DNA of 25,183 bases from Bacteroidales bacterium (GTDB taxonomy: Bacteria; Bacteroidota; Bacteroidia; Bacteroidales; UBA932): NCBI GenBank assembly GCA_017535125.1, contig JAFXUS010000054.1:1-25183 (forward strand), in the 5' to 3' direction. Positions 24,219 to 25,183 of this stretch are shown piece after piece (position 1 is the first letter of the stretch; each line of letters opens with the position of its first letter). Under the pieces are notes generated by a model. It saw only the letters and a list, made by a program, of their open reading frames with translations, searched no databases and had not been told where the DNA came from. The position numbers and the translations under genes were made by a program.

Positions 24219-25183
24219 ATGACACAAGACGAACTGTTCAAGGTACTCGTGGCACACTGCAAGGAGTACGGATTCATTTTCCCGTCCAGCGAGATCTACG
24301 ACGGCCTGGCCGCCGTGTACGACTACGGCCAGATGGGCGTTGAGCTGAAAAACAACATCAAGCAATACTGGTGGAACGCGATGACCCGCCTGAACGAGAA
24401 TATTGTGGGCATCGATTCCTGCATTTTCATGCACCCGCGCATCTGGGAGGCCTCCGGCCACGTGAGCGCCTTCAACGATCCGCTCATCGACAACAAGGAC
24501 TCCAAGAAGCGCTACCGCGCCGACGTGCTGATCGAGGACTTCCTCGGCAAGATCGAGGAGAAGATCAACAAGGAGGTCGAGAAGGGCCGCAAGAAGTTCG
24601 GCGAGAGCTTCGACGAGGCGCAGTTCCGTGCCACCAACCCCAACGTGCTGCGCGAGCAGGCCAAGTGGGACGAGGTCCACAACCGCTACGTGGCTGCCGA
24701 GCAGGCGTCCGACTTCGCGGAATACCGCCAGATCATCATTGACAACAACATCGTGTGCCCGATCAGCGGCACCTGCAACTGGACCGACGTCCGTCAATTC
24801 AACCTGATGTTCAGCACCTCGATGGGCAGCACCGCCGACGGCGCCAACACGATTTACCTGCGTCCGGAGACAGCCCAGGGCATCTTCGTGAATTATCTGA
24901 ACGTCCAGAAGACCGGCCGCATGAAGATTCCTTTCGGCATCGCCCAGATCGGCAAGGCCTTCCGCAACGAGATCGTCGCCCGCCAGTTCATCTTCCGCAT
25001 GCGCGAATTCGAGCAGATGGAGATGCAGTTCTTCATCAAGCCGGGCACCGAACTTGACTGGTTCAAGAAATGGAAGGAGAACCGCATGAAGTGGCACGTC
25101 AACATCGGCATGGGCGCGGAGAACTACCGCTTCCACGACCACGAGAAGCTGGCCCACTACGCCAACGCCGCCACCGACATCGA
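24219..25183 (+). CDS. glyS: Glycyl-tRNA synthetase (alpha2 type), 3' end beyond the window
   Basis: About 321 codons are present of a class II synthetase that usually has about 500. It charges tRNA-Gly in the cytosol. The N-terminus LVAHCKEYGFIFPSSEIYDG and the block MHPRIWEASGHVSAFNDP (near 71) are those of the single-chain alpha2 enzyme shared with eukaryotes and many bacteria, not the alpha2beta2 GlyQS form. Then come RQFNLMF (near 193), LRPETAQGIFVNY, and motif 2 FRNEIVARQFIFRMREFEQ (near 248). Motif 3 is past the edge. ATG 24219 fits the family start. Confidence 0.95.
   Translation, partial: MTQDELFKVLVAHCKEYGFIFPSSEIYDGLAAVYDYGQMGVELKNNIKQYWWNAMTRLNENIVGIDSCIFMHPRIWEASGHVSAFNDPLIDNKDSKKRYRADVLIEDFLGKIEEKINKEVEKGRKKFGESFDEAQFRATNPNVLREQAKWDEVHNRYVAAEQASDFAEYRQIIIDNNIVCPISGTCNWTDVRQFNLMFSTSMGSTADGANTIYLRPETAQGIFVNYLNVQKTGRMKIPFGIAQIGKAFRNEIVARQFIFRMREFEQMEMQFFIKPGTELDWFKKWKENRMKWHVNIGMGAENYRFHDHEKLAHYANAATDI

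Overview
The window looks like chromosomal core-genome sequence from a GC-rich member of the Bacteroidota, most likely the order Bacteroidales. The evidence is the Bacteroidota-type -7 promoter box (TAnnTTTG) in nearly every AT-rich gap, SdhA and SdhB of the Bacteroides type, TonB and outer-membrane envelope genes, a lone class III pantothenate kinase, and weak or absent Shine-Dalgarno sequences. Coding DNA is GC-rich and the short intergenic gaps are AT-rich. I see no rRNA, tRNA, CRISPR array, transposase or phage gene. The genus is not determinable from sequence reading alone.

Layout. Positions 1-45 hold the first 15 codons of ychF (minus). A secreted endonuclease/exonuclease/phosphatase-family protein (100-945, plus) and galactokinase (986-2134, plus) follow and end at a bidirectional terminator. 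Two small lipoprotein genes run leftward (3219-2203): a permuted NlpC/P60-like YiiX-type protein and a DUF4878-type protein. From 12722 down to 3331, all on the minus strand, is a close-packed train: mfd, coaX, an outer-membrane barrel gene, a TPR gene, lptC and ppiD. It ends at a hairpin at 3279-3309. Divergent from mfd are ruvB, sdhA and sdhB (12981-16761, plus), closed by a perfect 13-bp hairpin. hflX and tonB run leftward (18731-16800). ybeY and mnmG run rightward (18828-21109) and meet ruvA (21706-21113, minus) almost stop to stop. The last block, all plus, is sufS, sufE, a sufT-like DUF59 gene and folK, then glyS, which runs off the window end at 25183.

How the genes work together. RuvA and RuvB are partners in Holliday junction migration, but their genes lie about 8 kb apart. 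SdhA and SdhB form the soluble part of succinate dehydrogenase/fumarate reductase, and no membrane cytochrome b gene is present beside them. SufS, SufE and SufT supply and help deliver sulfur for Fe-S clusters, and SdhB is one possible client. YbeY and MnmG act in RNA maturation and tRNA modification. LptC, PpiD, the barrel protein and TonB are envelope functions.

The most striking observation is a palindromic, REP-like element of about 80-85 bp lying in frame inside mfd (12327-12413). It appears to add about 27 residues to a loop of the Mfd N-terminal domain, much like the palindromic elements known inside Rickettsia proteins. A second theme is promoters so close to start codons (coaX, ruvA, possibly sufS and hflX) that leaderless or nearly leaderless mRNAs are predicted.
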